DNA from: Eubacterium sp.
Lineage (GTDB): Bacteria > Bacillota > Clostridia > Lachnospirales > Lachnospiraceae
Direction of reading: 5' to 3'
Assembly (NCBI GenBank): GCA_020844525.1
Contig: JAJGAH010000145.1
Location: forward strand, 1 to 6,631
DNA: 6,631 nucleotides
Part shown: positions 5,120-6,631 of the stretch, one piece after another
Numbering within the stretch: position 1 is the first letter of the stretch
Layout: every line of letters begins with the position of its first letter
Notes under the pieces: model-generated
Database searches by the model: none
What the model was told of the DNA's origin: nothing
Seen by the model: only the letters and a program-made list of their open reading frames with translations
Made by a program: the position numbers and the translations under genes

Positions 5120-5527
5120 TCAATGCAGGCTTTCTGCCCTCTCCCTAAGGATTCTCTCCCGCTCGTCCAGTATGCGGTCCGCCAGCTGATCGGCATCTTC
5201 ACCGGTGATCTCCTGCGGACGGGTGCGGACCATGGCGGTATGGTGCCCGCTGATATCAAATTCCTCCGGATTATCCAGTTCATCCTCCGGAATTGCCAGC
5301 ACCGTATCATCGGTACAGAGGGCATACACCGTATACACACCTGTGCCCTCGTCCATGCTGACAAAGTCCACGATCTCCCCATGCTTCCACTCCTGCTGGT
5401 GCATCGCGAACCAGTTGATCACCTTATTGTTCGTATCTTCAATGGCCAGATCAGCCATCATACCATTGTTTACGATCCACATGGTATTTTCATGAAATGC
5501 CTGCATTGCATCTGAAATATGGCTCAT
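5120..5527 (-). CDS. Conserved-looking acidic protein of unknown function (135 aa)
   Basis: I do not recognise the family. The product is soluble and rich in Asp and Glu, with no signal peptide or membrane segment. Residues 1-60 look mixed alpha/beta (AFHENTMWIVNNGMMADLAI, then VINWFAMHQQEWKHGEIVDF). The middle has a beta-like stretch (GVYTVYALCTDDTVLAIP). A charged C-terminal helix follows (GEDADQLADRILDERERILRERAE, about 108-131) that could form a coiled coil. The ATG at 5527 is preceded by AAGGGA about 8 nt upstream. It stands alone on its strand, with a 220-nt gap to the next upstream gene that contains two 21-bp tandem repeats. Function cannot be assigned. Confidence 0.78.
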   Translation of the reverse strand: MSHISDAMQAFHENTMWIVNNGMMADLAIEDTNNKVINWFAMHQQEWKHGEIVDFVSMDEGTGVYTVYALCTDDTVLAIPEDELDNPEEFDISGHHTAMVRTRPQEITGEDADQLADRILDERERILRERAESLH

Positions 5528-5572
5528 ACGCTATTCCCTTCTGTTTTTGACTTTCACACTGAATCACTCGTC

Positions 5573-5614
5573 AGAACTTGTATTTACTTTCTAAGAACTC
5601 GCATTTACTTTCTA
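5573..5614. repeat. Two exact-length 21-bp tandem repeats upstream of the 135-aa gene
   Basis: On the plus strand AGAACTTGTATTTACTTTCTA (5573-5593) is followed at once by AGAACTCGCATTTACTTTCTA (5594-5614), differing at two positions only. The 21-bp period is two helical turns, so both copies face the same side of the DNA. They lie 46-87 bp before the start codon at 5527, where an operator could sit. A possible hairpin GGAT/ATCC with AGC/GCT lies next to them at 5617-5641. Confidence 0.85.
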
Positions 5615-5747
5615 TAGGATAAAGCTATTAAAATGCTATCCTTCAGCCTTTAGATCCTTCCAAATAAAGCTCCGGCATATAACAATATCGAAATGCTGCC
5701 ATGAGGTTCCAGCGCGCTTGTGGTATGCTTAAAGTATAATAAAAAAA

Positions 5748-6068
5748 TCAAAAAATCGAGATGCCCGAAATCACCAGCAGAAGCACCGCCGCCGCATAGA
5801 TCCCATAGAGAAGAAGAAGCGCAATAATCGCGAGACGGTGCCATGGTCTTTTCTCACCCGTTTCTGCCTGCACTTTTCCCAGAAAGACCCAGGACAGTAT
5901 AGACAGAACCAGCCCCGCAAAGGGGCTGACCAGCAGTAATGTAAAGCAAATATACGCTGCGGTAACAGAGAAGGCAACCTTTGTGTCCAGAATTATCACG
6001 ATCACATCAGCAAGTGCCAGCAGTGCTGCACTGCATGCACATATTTTATATTTTTTCAGACTGTTCAT
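5748..6068 (-). CDS. Small integral membrane protein of unknown function (106 aa)
   Basis: The product has three to four hydrophobic segments: about residues 9-28, a long one at 33-63 that may be two, and 78-102. A basic loop (GKVQAETGEKRPWHR, 64-78) separates the last two. The pattern of a short hydrophobic protein with a conserved-looking LVLSILSWVFLG segment resembles DUF4190-like small membrane proteins, but this is only a resemblance. The start is placed at the ATG at 6068, which has AGAGGTGA just upstream; a longer frame from 6149 would include the promoter and is unlikely. A TATAAT at 6100-6105 fits a leader of about 25 nt. A T-rich stretch follows the stop but without a clear stem. 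Nothing ties it functionally to rhaD or the 135-aa gene. Confidence 0.72.
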   Translation of the reverse strand: MNSLKKYKICACSAALLALADVIVIILDTKVAFSVTAAYICFTLLLVSPFAGLVLSILSWVFLGKVQAETGEKRPWHRLAIIALLLLYGIYAAAVLLLVISGISIF

Positions 6069-6099
6069 GATTTCACCTCTTCCCGGACATATCCCCTTC

Positions 6100-6128
6100 A
6101 TTATACCTTCTCTGCAAAACATTTTACA
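6100..6128 (-). promoter_or_regulatory. Probable promoter of the small membrane protein gene
   Basis: On the minus strand a perfect TATAAT (6100-6105) lies about 30 nt before the ATG at 6068. At 17 nt upstream the -35 is TGTAAA, only three of six. It separates the membrane protein gene from rhaD, for which no clear terminator is visible. Confidence 0.5.
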
Positions 6129-6202
6129 TACAGCTGTTGCCGCTTGCAAATATGTCTTCCTGCCGTATAAATATTACAGCGTCAGAACGGCTCTAAACCT
6201 GT

Positions 6203-6631
6203 TTAATCGATTCCGCCCGGATTTTTCTTCTCATAAAGAAATCTCTCCGGCAGTGTGATGTGGAACCCCTTAGCCACCTCACGGAAATCCTCGGGCGTGA
6301 TCGTCTGCCGTTTCACCGGTGTAACTGATAAAACCTTCAGAAGTATCTCAGCTGATTTTTCCACGGTGTGCATCAGACCGAATGTCAGATCAAAATCCTC
6401 ACCGGAGCAGAACATGCCATGATGTGCCCAGATCGCCACGTCATACTTCTCCATCAGCTTGCTGGTTGCGACAGCGATATCTCTGCCGCCCGGTACCATC
6501 CACGGCACGACGCCTACGCCATCCGGAAATACGACAGGACACTCTGTCGCTGATTCCCACAGCTCACGTGTAAAGATCTCGTCCTTTAACGGAAGAACGA
6601 AGGTCAGGGCGATGATATTCGTCGTATGGGC
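6203..6631 (-). CDS. rhaD: Rhamnulose-1-phosphate aldolase, C-terminal part (5' end off window)
   Basis: The frame is open from the right window edge to the TAA at 6203-6205 and gives 142 residues, about half of a typical RhaD (274 in E. coli). It matches that enzyme along its whole length: HTTNIIALTFVLPL, FTRELWESATECPVVFPDGVG, VPWMVPGG, WAHHGMF, FGLMHTVEKSAEILLKVLS and a KRQTIT tail. The two visible histidines expected to bind the catalytic zinc are the His in AHTTN (residue 2) and the second His of AHHG (residue 71). The enzyme is a class II aldolase that splits L-rhamnulose 1-phosphate into dihydroxyacetone phosphate and L-lactaldehyde in rhamnose catabolism. The remainder, including one more zinc His and the catalytic Glu, lies outside. 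The rest of a rhamnose operon would be expected to the right. Confidence 0.95.
   Translation of the reverse strand, partial: AHTTNIIALTFVLPLKDEIFTRELWESATECPVVFPDGVGVVPWMVPGGRDIAVATSKLMEKYDVAIWAHHGMFCSGEDFDLTFGLMHTVEKSAEILLKVLSVTPVKRQTITPEDFREVAKGFHITLPERFLYEKKNPGGID

Noticed and set aside
5735..5740. TATAAT on the plus strand as a promoter
   Set aside because: No -35 at the right distance and no plus-strand gene downstream.
6069..6149. Longer frame for the small membrane protein starting at 6149
   Set aside because: The extension covers the TATAAT and the ribosome binding site of the 6068 start and encodes a non-hydrophobic, Cys-rich stretch that looks non-coding.

Overview
The window looks like a chromosomal segment of an anaerobic, low-to-mid-GC Firmicute, most likely a gut Clostridia/Lachnospiraceae-type organism. 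This is inferred from the strong AGGAGG-type ribosome binding sites, the sigma-A promoter at full consensus, Gram-positive riboswitches, a lipoprotein with a surface-protein style helical module, and an anaerobic-type cobalt chelatase. All recognisable genes but one lie on the minus strand.

Layout from right to left, the direction of most transcription: 6631-6203 is the C-terminal half of rhamnulose-1-phosphate aldolase (rhaD). 6068-5748 is a small membrane protein of unknown function with its own promoter. 5527-5120 is a soluble acidic protein of unknown function, converging with an 85-residue unknown protein on the plus strand (4854-5111). 4627-4249 is a long structured leader that carries a yybP-ykoY-type manganese riboswitch with a readable switching mechanism; it precedes the manganese exporter gene mntP (4248-3637), which ends in an intrinsic terminator at 3560-3590. 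3387-2500 and 2339-1455 are two tandem paralogous zinc-dependent homocysteine S-methyltransferase-family genes. 1333-814 holds a perfect consensus promoter, a cobalamin riboswitch aptamer and a strong intrinsic terminator, leading into a lipoprotein with a CbiK (cobaltochelatase) domain (813-1, continuing off the left edge).

Two themes emerge. The left half is corrinoid/one-carbon related: a cobalamin-controlled, membrane-anchored tetrapyrrole chelatase next to two MetH/BHMT-type methyltransferase domains that lack any cobalamin-binding domain of their own. The middle is manganese homeostasis, with exporter and Mn2+ sensor RNA together. Most of the longer non-coding stretches also contain a diverged local duplication (units of 15 to about 60 bp), a recurring pattern that no gene call explains. 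No mobile element, CRISPR array, tRNA or rRNA was seen.
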